From contig NZ_ANIE01000002.1 of assembly GCF_000708045.1 (NCBI RefSeq), positions 150,521 through 214,520 on the forward strand: 64,000 nucleotides of DNA, given 5' to 3'. The stretch's first letter is position 1; each line of letters starts with the position of its first letter. Source of the stretch: Marinobacter nitratireducens (GTDB taxonomy: Bacteria; Pseudomonadota; Gammaproteobacteria; Pseudomonadales; Oleiphilaceae). A program made the position numbers and the translations under genes. The notes beneath the pieces were generated by a model that did not search any database, was not told the DNA's origin, and was given only the letters and a program-made list of their open reading frames with translations. Shown here one piece after another: positions 28,819 through 37,960 of the stretch.

Positions 28819-31137
28819 ATGAGACGTTCTCTTCTAGGTGTAGCTGTTGGCCTCGCTGTTACCGCGACCGGTATGAAGCCAGCGCTTGCAGATGAATTCA
28901 CGGTTGCGGATATCGAAGTAGAAGGCCTCCAACGGGTTTCGGCCGGGACTGTGTTCTCTGCTTTTCCGGTGAACATTGGTGAACAGGTTGATGGCACTGA
29001 ATTGGGGGGAGCGATCAAGGCTCTGTTCCGAACCGGGCTGTTTACTGACATCAAGGCGAGCCGCGATGACGGCGTCCTGATTCTAACGGTGTTGGAGCGC
29101 CCGTCGATCAGTGATATCGAAATCGAGGGTAACAAGAATATCGAGACCGAAATGCTCATGGATGCGCTGTCCGGGGCTGGTTTGCAGGAAGGTCAGGTAT
29201 TTCGTCGCGCGACCCTTGAACGTCTCGAACTGGAGATCCTGCGCTCGTACATCGCTCAGGGCCGATACAACGCGCGGGTTAAGGCAACGGCTGAAGAGCT
29301 TCCCCGAAACCGGGTCTCCATCCGCCTGGATATCAATGAGGGAACGGTTGCTGCTATTCATCACATGAACATAGTCGGCAACCAGGATTTCAGCGACGAA
29401 GAGTTGCTTGACCTGTTCGAGTTGCAGACAACCAGCTGGTGGAACTCCATCACGAGTGCTGATAAATATGCCCGCGAGCGTCTCAGCGGTGATCTTGAAA
29501 CGCTGCGTTCATTTTACCTGGATCGCGGGTACCTCGATTTCAATGTCGACTCGAGCCAGGTCTCGATCTCGCCCGACAAGCAGCAGGTTTTCATCGCTAT
29601 CGCCCTGGAAGAGGGGCCACAGTACACCATCTCAGAGATCAAGCTGCGTGGGGATCTGATTGTTGGCGAGGACGAGCTGCGCAAGCTTATTCCTGTCGAA
29701 GAAGGCGACGTTTTCTCCCGGGCGAAAATGACGGCAATTTCCGAAGCGCTGGCATTCCGGCTCGGCCGTGAGGGCTATGCATTCGCAAACGTCAATGCCG
29801 TGCCCGAGCCGGGTGAGGACAATACCGCTGCGGTGACATTTTTCGTGGAACCGGGCAAGCGCGCCTACGTCCGGCGAATCAATTTTGATGGCAACGTATC
29901 AACCCGCGACGATGTTTTGCGTCAGGAAATGACGCAGATGGAAGGAGGGATTGCCTCTTCCGATCGTATTGAGTTCTCCAAGACCCGCCTGGAACGTCTT
30001 GGTTTCTTCAAGACCGTGAACGTCGATACGGTGCCTGTTCCGGGTACCGATGACCTGGTCGATGTAAACTATTCCGTCGAAGAGCAGCCGACGGGCAGTC
30101 TGTCAGCTTCTGTGGGCTTCTCCCAGGATTCCGGCGTGATCCTTGGCGCCAATGTATCCGAAAACAACTTCTTCGGTTCCGGTAAGCGGGTATCTTTCGG
30201 CGTCAATGTCAGTGACTCGGTGAAGAGTGCTAATGTCTCCTATCTCGATCCCTATTACACCGTCGATGGTGTAAGCCGCGGCTTCAGCTTGTTTGCCCGT
30301 GAGACTGACTATGAGGACGAGGATATATCCTCATACCTGCTGGATGAATACGGTGGCAGACTGACCTTCGGATACCCGATTGACAATATAACGCGGCTGA
30401 ATTTTGGGGCCGGGTACACCAAATCCAATATCAAGGCAGGTTCGTTCACGTCTCAGGAAGTGACCCAGTTTATCGAAGACGAAGGCGACTCGTTTGATAA
30501 CTACTTCCTGTTCGGCAGCTGGAAACGCAGTACCCTGAACCGTGGCGTGCTGCCGACCAACGGTTACAGCCACTCCCTGTCATTGGATGTGGCGGTCCCA
30601 GGAAGTGATCTGACCTTTTACAAGGTTTCCCACAAGACCGATTTCTATTACCCGATTACAGAGACCGGCAACTGGGTATTCCGGGCGCGTACCGACATCG
30701 GGTACGGGGATGGCTATGGTGATCGCACACAGATGCCATTCTATGAACACTTCTACGCCGGTGGTTATGGCTCTGTTCGCGGCTATGAGGCGAACTCCCT
30801 CGGCCTGAGAGCCACCAACAATGCCAATGACCTTTCCGATCCTGATCCGTTTGGTGGAAACCTGCTGACGGAGGGAAGCCTTGAGTTGATTTTCCCGACT
30901 CCGTTTGCCGGAGATTCTCGCTCAATGAGAACGGCCTTCTTCCTGGACGCGGGCCAGGTATTTGATCCTGAGCGCGGTTTTGATCCCGATCCGGGAGAGG
31001 TGCGGATGGCAGCAGGGGTTGGCTTCCAGTGGATTACAGCGGTTGGCCCGCTGGCATTCAGTCTCGCGAAGCCTTTGAATGATAAACCTGGAGACGATAC
31101 CCAGGTGTTCCAGTTCTCGCTCGGTCAGACCTTCTGA
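28819..31137 (+). CDS. bamA: Outer-membrane protein assembly factor BamA
   Basis: The 772-residue precursor has a signal peptide (about residues 1-24, cleaving near ALADEF), five POTRA repeats (about 25-420; for example FTVADIEVEGLQRVSAGTVF, YTISEIKLRGDLIVGE, AYVRRINFDGNVSTRDDVLR) and a 16-strand barrel. The barrel has the family GYGSVRGYEANSLGLRA loop 6 motif and a C-terminal FQFSLGQTF ending in Phe. It is the central insertase for beta-barrel proteins. It is followed by skp, its periplasmic chaperone partner. Confidence 0.97.
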   Translation: MRRSLLGVAVGLAVTATGMKPALADEFTVADIEVEGLQRVSAGTVFSAFPVNIGEQVDGTELGGAIKALFRTGLFTDIKASRDDGVLILTVLERPSISDIEIEGNKNIETEMLMDALSGAGLQEGQVFRRATLERLELEILRSYIAQGRYNARVKATAEELPRNRVSIRLDINEGTVAAIHHMNIVGNQDFSDEELLDLFELQTTSWWNSITSADKYARERLSGDLETLRSFYLDRGYLDFNVDSSQVSISPDKQQVFIAIALEEGPQYTISEIKLRGDLIVGEDELRKLIPVEEGDVFSRAKMTAISEALAFRLGREGYAFANVNAVPEPGEDNTAAVTFFVEPGKRAYVRRINFDGNVSTRDDVLRQEMTQMEGGIASSDRIEFSKTRLERLGFFKTVNVDTVPVPGTDDLVDVNYSVEEQPTGSLSASVGFSQDSGVILGANVSENNFFGSGKRVSFGVNVSDSVKSANVSYLDPYYTVDGVSRGFSLFARETDYEDEDISSYLLDEYGGRLTFGYPIDNITRLNFGAGYTKSNIKAGSFTSQEVTQFIEDEGDSFDNYFLFGSWKRSTLNRGVLPTNGYSHSLSLDVAVPGSDLTFYKVSHKTDFYYPITETGNWVFRARTDIGYGDGYGDRTQMPFYEHFYAGGYGSVRGYEANSLGLRATNNANDLSDPDPFGGNLLTEGSLELIFPTPFAGDSRSMRTAFFLDAGQVFDPERGFDPDPGEVRMAAGVGFQWITAVGPLAFSLAKPLNDKPGDDTQVFQFSLGQTF

Positions 31138-31182
31138 TAAGTGATTATAAAAAAAGAACGAATGAAACAAAGGAGAATCGTG

Positions 31183-31680
31183 ATGTCCCGTTTTTCAGTA
31201 GTTGTTGCAGCTGTGTTGATGGCCTTCGCCATCCCGGCCGCTGCGGAAACCCGAATCGGTGTGGTTGATCTGCGTCAGGCGCTGTTTTCATCCGAAGATG
31301 CCAAAAGCTTTAGTGAGACCTTGAAAAAAGATTTCGCGGGCGACGAGGCCAAAGTTCGGGAAGTTCAGGAAGAGGCCCGCACACTCAAGGAGCGTCTGGA
31401 AAAAGATGGCGCCATGATGAACGAGAGTGAGCGCAAGAAGCTGGCCGGGGAGTTCCAGGAAAAGGTGAAGGAATTCAATTTCCTCAAGCAGCGCCTTGAT
31501 TCCACTGTGGCCCAGCGCAAACAGCAGTTCCTGGAAAGCGCGCGACCTGACGTGGATGCGGCAGTAAAGGAACTTCTGGATGAGAACGATCTGGACCTGA
31601 TCCTGCCGAGCGAAGCGGTTGTTTACGTAAAGCCTGAAATGAACCTGACATCACAGCTGCTGGAAAAACTGAATCGATAA
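31183..31680 (+). CDS. skp: Periplasmic OmpH/Skp chaperone
   Basis: The 165-residue protein begins with a signal peptide (MSRFSVVVAAVLMAFAIPAA, cleaving near AAA-ETRIG). Next comes a short beta core (TRIGVVDLRQALFSS), long charged coiled-coil arms (about residues 50-125), and the closing LDLILPSEAVVYVKPEMNLT. ATG 31183 with AGGAG eight bases upstream is chosen over an earlier in-frame start. Skp holds unfolded outer-membrane proteins for BamA. It is between bamA and lpxD, as in E. coli. Confidence 0.95.
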   Translation: MSRFSVVVAAVLMAFAIPAAAETRIGVVDLRQALFSSEDAKSFSETLKKDFAGDEAKVREVQEEARTLKERLEKDGAMMNESERKKLAGEFQEKVKEFNFLKQRLDSTVAQRKQQFLESARPDVDAAVKELLDENDLDLILPSEAVVYVKPEMNLTSQLLEKLNR

Positions 31681-31726
31681 TTGCGTGGGGGTGCCCCGTC
31701 CCCGGAACGCTGAGCAGGAGAGCGTC

Positions 31727-32752
31727 ATGACAAACAGGTCCTACCGGCTTGCCGACATTGCCGAGGCATTGGGCGCCGAACTCCGGGGCGATCCCGAACT
31801 TCAGGTCACCGGGCTGGCTACCTTGCAGGCAGCTGGTCCGGATCAGATCAGTTTTCTGGCCAATCCATCCTACGCCAAGTACCTGAACGATACCCGAGCG
31901 GCGGCGGTGATTGTATCGCCTGCCGCTGCCGAGGATGCTCCTACCAATGTCCTGTTAATGGATAATCCGTACATGGGCTATGCTCGTCTGAGTCATTGGT
32001 TCAGCCCGGAGCCTGTGGCAAGGCCCGGCCTGCACCCGAGTTCGGTTGTAGATAGCAGTGCAACCATCGCGGATACCGCCTGCATTGGCCCGAATGTGGT
32101 CGTTGAAGCTGGTGCGAGGGTTGGCGAGCGGGTCGTTGTAGGGGCTGGTACCGTTGTGGGTGCAAGAGCCGAGATCGGAGACGACACGGTTATACGCCCG
32201 AGGGTAACGCTGGCCCACGATGTGGTGGTTGGTCAGCGCTGTCACTTGTTGAGCGGAGCGGTAATCGGGTCTGACGGGTTTGGTTTCGCCAATGAGAAGG
32301 GTGTCTGGCACCGAATCGCACAGTTGGGACGAGTGGTTCTCGGTGATGATGTCGAGGTGGGCGCTAACACGACCATCGATCGTGGCGCTCTCGACGATAC
32401 TGTGATTGGTAACGGCGTGAAGCTGGATAACCTGATTCAGATTGCTCACAACGTGCAGATTGGCGATCACAGTGCCATGGCTGCCATGGTTGGTATTGCC
32501 GGCAGCACCCGTATTGGTCGTCACTGTGTTTTTGGTGGGGCATCCGGCGTTGCCGGCCATCTTGAAATAGCGGATCAAGTGCACTTGACCGGCATGACGC
32601 TGGTTACCGGTGATATTCGTGAGCCTGGGGTATACTCCTCCGGCACCAGCGCGGATACCAACCGGCAATGGCGCAAGAATGCCGTGCGATTCCGCCAGCT
32701 GGACGTCCTCGCACGGCGTATCAAGGAACTGGAAAAGAAATTAGAGGGCTGA
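31727..32752 (+). CDS. lpxD: UDP-3-O-(3-hydroxyacyl)glucosamine N-acyltransferase
   Basis: The 341-residue enzyme adds the second acyl chain in lipid A synthesis. The N-terminal uridine-binding domain ([20 protein letters not shown]) is followed by many hexapeptide repeats ([40 protein letters not shown]) and a C-terminal helix. The catalytic His is expected in the [13 protein letters not shown] segment. ATG 31727 with a CAGGAG site nine bases before it fits the family start. Confidence 0.96.
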   Translation: MTNRSYRLADIAEALGAELRGDPELQVTGLATLQAAGPDQISFLANPSYAKYLNDTRAAAVIVSPAAAEDAPTNVLLMDNPYMGYARLSHWFSPEPVARPGLHPSSVVDSSATIADTACIGPNVVVEAGARVGERVVVGAGTVVGARAEIGDDTVIRPRVTLAHDVVVGQRCHLLSGAVIGSDGFGFANEKGVWHRIAQLGRVVLGDDVEVGANTTIDRGALDDTVIGNGVKLDNLIQIAHNVQIGDHSAMAAMVGIAGSTRIGRHCVFGGASGVAGHLEIADQVHLTGMTLVTGDIREPGVYSSGTSADTNRQWRKNAVRFRQLDVLARRIKELEKKLEG

Positions 32753-32763
32753 GGCCAATCAAC

Positions 32764-33201
32764 ATGATGAAGATCGACGAAATTCTTGAGTACCTTCCCC
32801 ACAGGTACCCGTTTTTGCTGGTGGACCGGGTGACCGAGGTTGAGAAGGGAACATCGATCAAAGGCTACAAGAACATCTCCTTCAACGAACCATTCTTTCA
32901 GGGCCATTTTCCGAACAATCCCATCATGCCTGGCGTATTGATTATCGAAGCCATGGCACAATTGGCAGGTATTCTTGGTTTTGTGACCGTGGAACGGAAA
33001 CCTGCAGATGGCGTGGTACAATATCTGGCTGGGTCGAGCAAGGCGCGCTTCAAGCGTCCCGTGCTGCCAGGAGACCGCCTCGAGATGGAGGCAGAATTCA
33101 TTTCCGCCAAGCGTGGTATCTGGAAATTCGACTGCCGTGCCCTGGTCGACGGGGAAGTCGTATGCGTGGCAGAAATCATGACTGCTGAGAGAGAAGTTTA
33201 A
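32764..33201 (+). CDS. fabZ: (3R)-hydroxyacyl-ACP dehydratase FabZ
   Basis: The 145-residue hot-dog-fold enzyme dehydrates 3-hydroxyacyl-ACP in fatty-acid elongation. It starts [23 protein letters not shown] 32764 is preferred, although ATG 32767 is possible. Active-site His48 and Glu62 lie in [20 protein letters not shown]. It competes with LpxA for hydroxyacyl-ACP, and the genes overlap by one base (TAATG). Confidence 0.96.
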   Translation: MMKIDEILEYLPHRYPFLLVDRVTEVEKGTSIKGYKNISFNEPFFQGHFPNNPIMPGVLIIEAMAQLAGILGFVTVERKPADGVVQYLAGSSKARFKRPVLPGDRLEMEAEFISAKRGIWKFDCRALVDGEVVCVAEIMTAEREV

Positions 33202-33992
33202 TGGCGAAAAATGACTGGTCGGGTGTTCATCCTCAAGCGATTGTAGACCCATCAGCCAAACTGGCGGACAACGTAACCGTTGGCCCCTGGAGCTATATTG
33301 GTCCCGGCGTGGAAATCGGCGAGGGCACCGAGATTCTGTCCCACGTTGTGGTCAAGGGACCGACGGTAATCGGCCGTAACAACCGCATTTTTCAGTTCTC
33401 CAGTATCGGAGAAGAGTGTCAGGATAAAAAATACGCAGGCGAGCCCACGACGCTTGTCATCGGTGATGACAACGTTATCCGTGAGAACTGTACAGTCCAT
33501 CGAGGCACGGTTCAGGACCGGGGTGAGACCCGGATCGGTAGTGGGAACCTGCTGATGGCCTACGTTCACGTCGCTCACGATTGCATTGTTGGCGACAACA
33601 CCATCCTTGCCAACTGCGCGACATTGGCCGGCCACGTTTCCGTAGGGGATTACGCTATTCTGGGTGGCGGTACCATGGTTCACCAGTTCTGCAACATCGG
33701 TCCGCACTGTATGGCGGCGGGTGGCAGTATTGTGCTGAAGGATATTCCGGCCTATGTGATGGCCAGCGGTCAGTCAGCTGAGCCACACGGGCTGAATGCG
33801 GAAGGTCTGAAGCGACGCGGATTCAGCAAGGAGGTCCTGCTGACCCTGCGCCGTGCCTACAAGACCATTTACCGTCAGGGCCTGACGACCGAGCAGGCGC
33901 TGGAAGAGCTCGAGAAATCCTATGCGGATGTCCCCGAGGTTCAGCCATTGATTGAATCTCTGCGCGGGGCTCACCGCGGCATCATTCGCTGA
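33201..33992 (+). CDS. lpxA: UDP-N-acetylglucosamine O-acyltransferase
   Basis: The 263-residue trimeric enzyme begins lipid A synthesis by adding a 3-hydroxyacyl chain to UDP-GlcNAc. Hexapeptide repeats fill residues 10-190 (VHPQAIVDPSAKLADNVTVG; GSGNLLMAYVHVAHDCIVGD). The catalytic His is in the AYVHVAHD segment. A helical C-terminal domain follows (GFSKEVLLTLRRAYKTIYRQ). It overlaps the fabZ stop. Confidence 0.97.
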   Translation: MAKNDWSGVHPQAIVDPSAKLADNVTVGPWSYIGPGVEIGEGTEILSHVVVKGPTVIGRNNRIFQFSSIGEECQDKKYAGEPTTLVIGDDNVIRENCTVHRGTVQDRGETRIGSGNLLMAYVHVAHDCIVGDNTILANCATLAGHVSVGDYAILGGGTMVHQFCNIGPHCMAAGGSIVLKDIPAYVMASGQSAEPHGLNAEGLKRRGFSKEVLLTLRRAYKTIYRQGLTTEQALEELEKSYADVPEVQPLIESLRGAHRGIIR

Positions 33993-34009
33993 CTCGCCGG
34001 AGTGCCCCG

Positions 34010-35191
34010 GTGACGGATTCCACCAACCTTCCTACCATCAGCGAAGAAAGACTCACCATAGCTATGATAGCGGGCGAGGCATCGGGAGATATTCTGGGTG
34101 CCGGGCTCATTCGAGCTCTCCGTCGCCGGTACCCGAAAGCACGTTTCGTGGGTATCGGTGGTGATGAGATGGTCGCCGAGGGTTTTCATTCTCTGGTGCC
34201 CATGGAGCGCCTGTCTGTCATGGGGCTGGTTGAAGTGCTGGGTCGGATTCGTGAGCTCTTCAGAATACGGGCGAGGGTACTCGACTATTTCTTTACCAAT
34301 CGTCCCGATGTGGTTATTGGCATTGATTCCCCGGACTTTACCCTGGCTATTGAACGCCGCTGCCGTGAAGCCGGTATCCCGTCTGCGCACTACGTCAGTC
34401 CATCAGTCTGGGCCTGGCGCCAGAAACGCATTTTCAAGATCGCTAAATCTGTTGATCTGATGCTCACCTTGTTTCCGTTTGAGGCGCGGTTCTACGAAGA
34501 GCACAATGTGCCGGTTGCTTTTGTTGGCCATCCTCTCGCGGACCGGATACCCATGGTTCCTGAAACCGGCAAAGCCAGAGAACAGCTGGGTCTCGATCAG
34601 GATGCCCCGCTACTGGCCGTGTTGCCAGGCAGTCGGGGAGGCGAGGTTGAGCGCCTGGGCACGCTTTTTCTCGAGGCTTGTCGCTGGATACAGGAGAAAC
34701 GCCCCGATATTCAGCTGGTGATTCCCTGCGTAAACCGGGACCGAGAAAGGCAGGTCAGAGCGCTTGTCGATGCTCTCGACGTCAAGCTGCCGGTCACTAT
34801 TGTACGTGGCCAGTCGCGCGAAGTGATGGCGGCCTCGGACGCTGTGTTGCTCGCTTCGGGAACAGCAACACTCGAGGCGATGCTACTCAAGAAGCCGATG
34901 GTGGTTGGGTATCGGCTGAGTAATTTCAGTTACAAGCTGCTCTCTCGCCTGGTCAAAGTTCCACACGTGGCGCTCCCGAACCTGCTTGCAAAAGACGCTC
35001 TGGTTCCAGAGTTACTGCAGGATGATGCGACGCCAGAGGCGCTCGGTCAGGCCGTGCTGGAGCGTATGGAGAATCAGGGTGAGCGGGAGCGGCTCAAGCA
35101 GGCATTTACGGAGCTTCATGCGAGTCTGAGGCAGAATGCCGACGAGCGGGCTGCAGAGGCTATTTCCCGGTTGCTTGGGAGGCATGGCTGA
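34010..35191 (+). CDS. lpxB: Lipid-A-disaccharide synthase
   Basis: The 393-residue GT-B fold glycosyltransferase condenses UDP-diacylglucosamine with lipid X at the inner face of the membrane. It starts at GTG 34010, which gives the family N-terminus ([20 protein letters not shown]). Further motifs: [29 protein letters not shown] and [20 protein letters not shown]. The last base is shared with the rnhB ATG (TGATG). Confidence 0.96.
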   Translation: MTDSTNLPTISEERLTIAMIAGEASGDILGAGLIRALRRRYPKARFVGIGGDEMVAEGFHSLVPMERLSVMGLVEVLGRIRELFRIRARVLDYFFTNRPDVVIGIDSPDFTLAIERRCREAGIPSAHYVSPSVWAWRQKRIFKIAKSVDLMLTLFPFEARFYEEHNVPVAFVGHPLADRIPMVPETGKAREQLGLDQDAPLLAVLPGSRGGEVERLGTLFLEACRWIQEKRPDIQLVIPCVNRDRERQVRALVDALDVKLPVTIVRGQSREVMAASDAVLLASGTATLEAMLLKKPMVVGYRLSNFSYKLLSRLVKVPHVALPNLLAKDALVPELLQDDATPEALGQAVLERMENQGERERLKQAFTELHASLRQNADERAAEAISRLLGRHG

Positions 35192-35871
35192 TGGCGAAGA
35201 TGGAGTTGCCACCGTTTGAGTGCCATTACAAGGGGCATTTGCTGGCCGGAGTGGACGAAGTCGGACGTGGTCCTCTGATCGGAGCGGTAGTGACGGCTGC
35301 CGTCATTCTCGACCCGGCCCATCCCATTGAAGGATTGGCCGATTCCAAGAAACTCACCGAGAAGAAGCGCCAGGCGCTCTATGATGACATTGTCCAGAAG
35401 GCGGCTGCCTGGTGCATTGGGCGATGTGAGGCGGCGGAGATCGATCAGCTCAATATATACCAGGCGACCATGCTGGCCATGCAGCGGGCGGTTGATGGTC
35501 TGTCGCTTACCCCGGAATATGTTCTGGTGGATGGTAACCGTTGCCCCAAGTGGCGCTGGCCGTCTGAACCTGTGGTAAAAGGGGATAGTCGGGTCGCGGA
35601 AATCAGCGCGGCTTCGATCCTCGCCAAGGTAACCCGGGATCGGGAGATGGAGCAGCTCGAGGACAAATACCCCGGATTTGGGCTCGCCAAACACAAGGGT
35701 TATCCGACACCCGTTCACCTGGAGGCGCTGAGAACCCTGGGAGCTACGCCTGAACATCGCCGCTCGTTCCGGCCGGTGCAGGAGGTTATAGAGACAACTG
35801 GCCTATATCAGGGCCCTGGAAGTCAGGTAGAAGGAGAAATGCACTTTCCGGCGGATCTGTTTGAAAATTAA
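35191..35871 (+). CDS. rnhB: Ribonuclease HII
   Basis: The 226-residue enzyme nicks RNA at RNA-DNA junctions and removes misincorporated ribonucleotides. Catalytic acidic residues lie in [15 protein letters not shown] (Asp-Glu), LVDGNRCP (Asp) and [12 protein letters not shown] (Asp). The C-terminus extends about 15 residues past the usual end ([18 protein letters not shown]). It is last gene of the lpx block; the fMet tRNA promoter starts four bases after its stop. Confidence 0.95.
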   Translation: MAKMELPPFECHYKGHLLAGVDEVGRGPLIGAVVTAAVILDPAHPIEGLADSKKLTEKKRQALYDDIVQKAAAWCIGRCEAAEIDQLNIYQATMLAMQRAVDGLSLTPEYVLVDGNRCPKWRWPSEPVVKGDSRVAEISAASILAKVTRDREMEQLEDKYPGFGLAKHKGYPTPVHLEALRTLGATPEHRRSFRPVQEVIETTGLYQGPGSQVEGEMHFPADLFEN

Positions 35872-35874
35872 CAA

Positions 35875-35903
35875 TTGACAGTGGCGGGTGGCGTCCGTAT
35901 TAT
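35875..35903 (+). promoter_or_regulatory. Sigma-70 promoter of the initiator tRNA gene
   Basis: A perfect TTGACA (35875-35880), a 17-base spacer and TATTAT (35898-35903) form a near-consensus promoter 46 bases before the tRNA. The GC-rich stretch after the -10 box (ACGCGCCACG) is a plausible stringent-control discriminator (inference). Confidence 0.85.
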
Positions 35904-35948
35904 ACGCGCCACGTTGATCCGGGGCTTCCCGGTAAACAGCCAGTTTGA

Positions 35949-36025
<77 letters not shown>

Positions 36026-36033
36026 CATAAGAG

Positions 36034-36069
36034 AAAGGCAGGTCAGCTTATCGCTGACCTGCCTTTTTT
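36034..36069 (+). terminator. Terminator of the initiator tRNA gene
   Basis: A 14-bp stem AAAGGCAGGTCAGC/GCTGACCTGCCTTT with loop TTATC runs into a T6 tract (36064-36069), eight bases after the tRNA end. Confidence 0.93.
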
Positions 36070-36151
36070 CTTTTCATGGACCTGGATCTTTTGATGCGCT
36101 CGGGCGGGTTTGCCACCCAGAGCTATTTTGAAGGGATTGATTCGGCGCAGG

Positions 36152-36595
36152 TCAGTCTTTCTTGATAGGGCCGGCCAGGTAGTCTTCATCAGATACCGGC
36201 TCCATCCAGGTCACCGGGCTACCATCCAGTGCTTCCTGCACAGCGACATGCTGCATAGCGGTGGTGTCGGTTGCGCCATGCCAGTGGCGGCGGCCGCAGT
36301 TGCAGTAGATCACATCACCGGGGCGGATTTCCGTGCGTGGACCACCCTCGCACTGAGTCCAGCCGACGCCGTCTGTGACCAGAAGAGTTTGTCCCAGCGG
36401 GTGGGTGTGCCAGTTGGTGCGGGCGCCTGGTTCAAAATTCACAACGGCGAGGCCCAGGCGAGAGGGCTCGGGCGCATTGAAAATTTTGTCGATTCGGACC
36501 GTCCCCGTGAACCATTCCGCAGGCCCAGCAATGGCGGGTGTGGAGCCCGCGCGTATGACCTGCATGTCGTCCGACCTATTGTCTGATTCGCTCAT
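36152..36595 (-). CDS. Cupin protein, bacterial hydroxynitrile lyase-like
   Basis: The 147-residue single-domain cupin has [16 protein letters not shown] and the metal-site motif [13 protein letters not shown], giving His63, His65 and Gln69. The second motif [15 protein letters not shown] carries the fourth ligand, His104. These residues and [13 protein letters not shown] closely resemble cupins characterised as manganese hydroxynitrile lyases. Many homologues are of unknown substrate, so lyase activity is not assured. It is divergent from an AraC-family gene, with a long inverted repeat between them, which suggests regulation by that protein. Confidence 0.8.
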   Translation of the reverse strand: MSESDNRSDDMQVIRAGSTPAIAGPAEWFTGTVRIDKIFNAPEPSRLGLAVVNFEPGARTNWHTHPLGQTLLVTDGVGWTQCEGGPRTEIRPGDVIYCNCGRRHWHGATDTTAMQHVAVQEALDGSPVTWMEPVSDEDYLAGPIKKD

Positions 36596-36641
36596 GACAC
36601 TCTCCTGCGATCAATGTGTGGTCGTAATTATTAAAGCACCT

Positions 36642-36681
36642 GCAAGAATGGAGCATTATCTTGATACTGCTCCATTCTTGC
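36642..36681. promoter_or_regulatory. 14-bp inverted repeat, candidate operator between cupin and araC-type genes
   Basis: Perfect 14-bp arms GCAAGAATGGAGCA/TGCTCCATTCTTGC surround a 12-base centre. The site lies 46 bases before the cupin start and 131 bases before the regulator start, a position able to control both genes. Each half-site contains GGAGCA, plausible for a dimeric regulator (inference). It could also fold as a hairpin in the cupin transcript leader. Confidence 0.6.
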
Positions 36682-36812
36682 CTGATTCTGTTTTTGGGCG
36701 TAAATGTGGGTGACACTATTCTCGTTTATGTTGTTGAATTGGAGTTCTTGCATAATGCGGATCAAGCGGGGCCTGATTTGTCGTCCCGACCATTCAGAAA
36801 GGGCAGGTGTCA

Positions 36813-37706
36813 ATGACTGTAAATCTTGCGTCTGGGCTGGCGGAGAAGCTCGATAGGCTGACTGTTGGCCATGAGCGTTTGGATACCGCTGTGACGGGTT
36901 TGAGCCTTCATCGTTGGGGGCATCCAACGGATCCGACCAGTTATCTTCTTCCTCCCAGTATTTGCCTGATTGGGCAAGGAGAAAAGCAGGTGGTGGTCGG
37001 TGAAGGCACGTTTGTTTTCGATGATTGCCACTTTCTGATTACGTCTGTGGATCTTCCTGTTGTAAGCAGGATCATAGAAGCCTCTGAGGAAAAACCTTAC
37101 CTGGGGCTAACCATGGAGCTTGATCTGAGAGTTCTCTCTCAGCTCATCCTGGACTACCCTGCAGCGTTGGAACGATCGTCAAAGGATCCTCTTGGTATTG
37201 CCGTCAGTGCTCTTACGGAAGAATTGCTTGATGCGTTTAACCGGTTGCTTGATCTGATTGAAAGTCCGGATGACGTCCCGGCTTTGGCACCGCTGATCCA
37301 ACAGGAAATAATCTACCGGTTGCTAACCGGTGAGCAGGGCCCTCGCCTGCGCCAAATCGCTGCTTCAGGCCAGCATGGATATCGAATTGTTCGGGCTATC
37401 GACTGGCTGAAATTGCATTTCAACGAATCGATGAAGGTTGAGATGCTTGCTGATAAGGCTGGCTTGAGCGTTTCGGCCTTTCACCATCATTTCCGGGCCA
37501 TGACGGCCATGACCCCCCTGCAGTTTCAGAAAAAGATGCGACTGAGTGAAGCCCGCCGCCTGATGTTGACGGAACACCTGGATGCTTCAAAGGCCGCATT
37601 CGAGGTTGGTTACGAAAGCCCCTCACAATTCAGTCGTGAGTACAGCCGGTTGTTCGGTGCGCCGCCAATGCAGGATATTCGACGGTTGGCCCAGGCTACC
37701 GCTTAA
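36813..37706 (+). CDS. AraC-family transcriptional regulator
   Basis: The 297-residue regulator has an N-terminal ligand/oligomerisation domain of the AraC_N type (LPPSICLIGQGEKQVVVGEG; DLPVVSRIIEASEEKPYLGL). A C-terminal pair of helix-turn-helix motifs follows (KVEMLADKAGLSVSAFHHHF and ASKAAFEVGYESPSQFSREY). ATG 36813 follows GGGCAGG; a GTG two codons earlier is possible. It probably controls the divergent cupin gene. In related genomes this regulator type often sits beside oxidoreductases, so the true regulon could be wider. Confidence 0.9.
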   Translation: MTVNLASGLAEKLDRLTVGHERLDTAVTGLSLHRWGHPTDPTSYLLPPSICLIGQGEKQVVVGEGTFVFDDCHFLITSVDLPVVSRIIEASEEKPYLGLTMELDLRVLSQLILDYPAALERSSKDPLGIAVSALTEELLDAFNRLLDLIESPDDVPALAPLIQQEIIYRLLTGEQGPRLRQIAASGQHGYRIVRAIDWLKLHFNESMKVEMLADKAGLSVSAFHHHFRAMTAMTPLQFQKKMRLSEARRLMLTEHLDASKAAFEVGYESPSQFSREYSRLFGAPPMQDIRRLAQATA

Positions 37707-37922
37707 ACGATAGGCGCCACTGATACGCCCTGTGAGCGATTTGTGCCTCGAGAAGGTAAAAGTTAAGACATTCAAACGGGTAACCATGAAGGTGGTTGAA
37801 AACAAGGGTGGTTGTGGCCCGCGCTAGAGAGCAATGCCAGTCTCGGATTCCAGGTCTCGAGTGTGTACTCTTGTAAACACGTAGAAGTAGAGGACACAGA
37901 ACGCTTTTCTTCGTTTATACTG

Positions 37923-37939
37923 CTCAAAATATTTTTGAG
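37923..37939. promoter_or_regulatory. AT-rich palindrome before the TPR lipoprotein gene
   Basis: CTCAAAATATTTTTGAG is a short palindrome with 7-bp arms, 22 bases before the ATG at 37961. It may be an operator or overlap the -10 region (TTTATAC lies just upstream). The rest of the 254-base gap after araC shows nothing clear. Confidence 0.35.
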
Positions 37940-37960
37940 TAATAAGAAGAAGGGGAATCC

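Noticed and set aside
31955..33707. Long minus-strand open frames opposite lpxD, fabZ and lpxA
   Set aside because: The hexapeptide repeats of LpxD and LpxA give periodic codon patterns that keep the opposite strand open; no independent evidence.
36034..36069. CRISPR-like or mobile repeat after the tRNA
   Set aside because: Single hairpin with a T-run; a normal tRNA terminator. No direct repeats or integrase indicate a tRNA-linked island.
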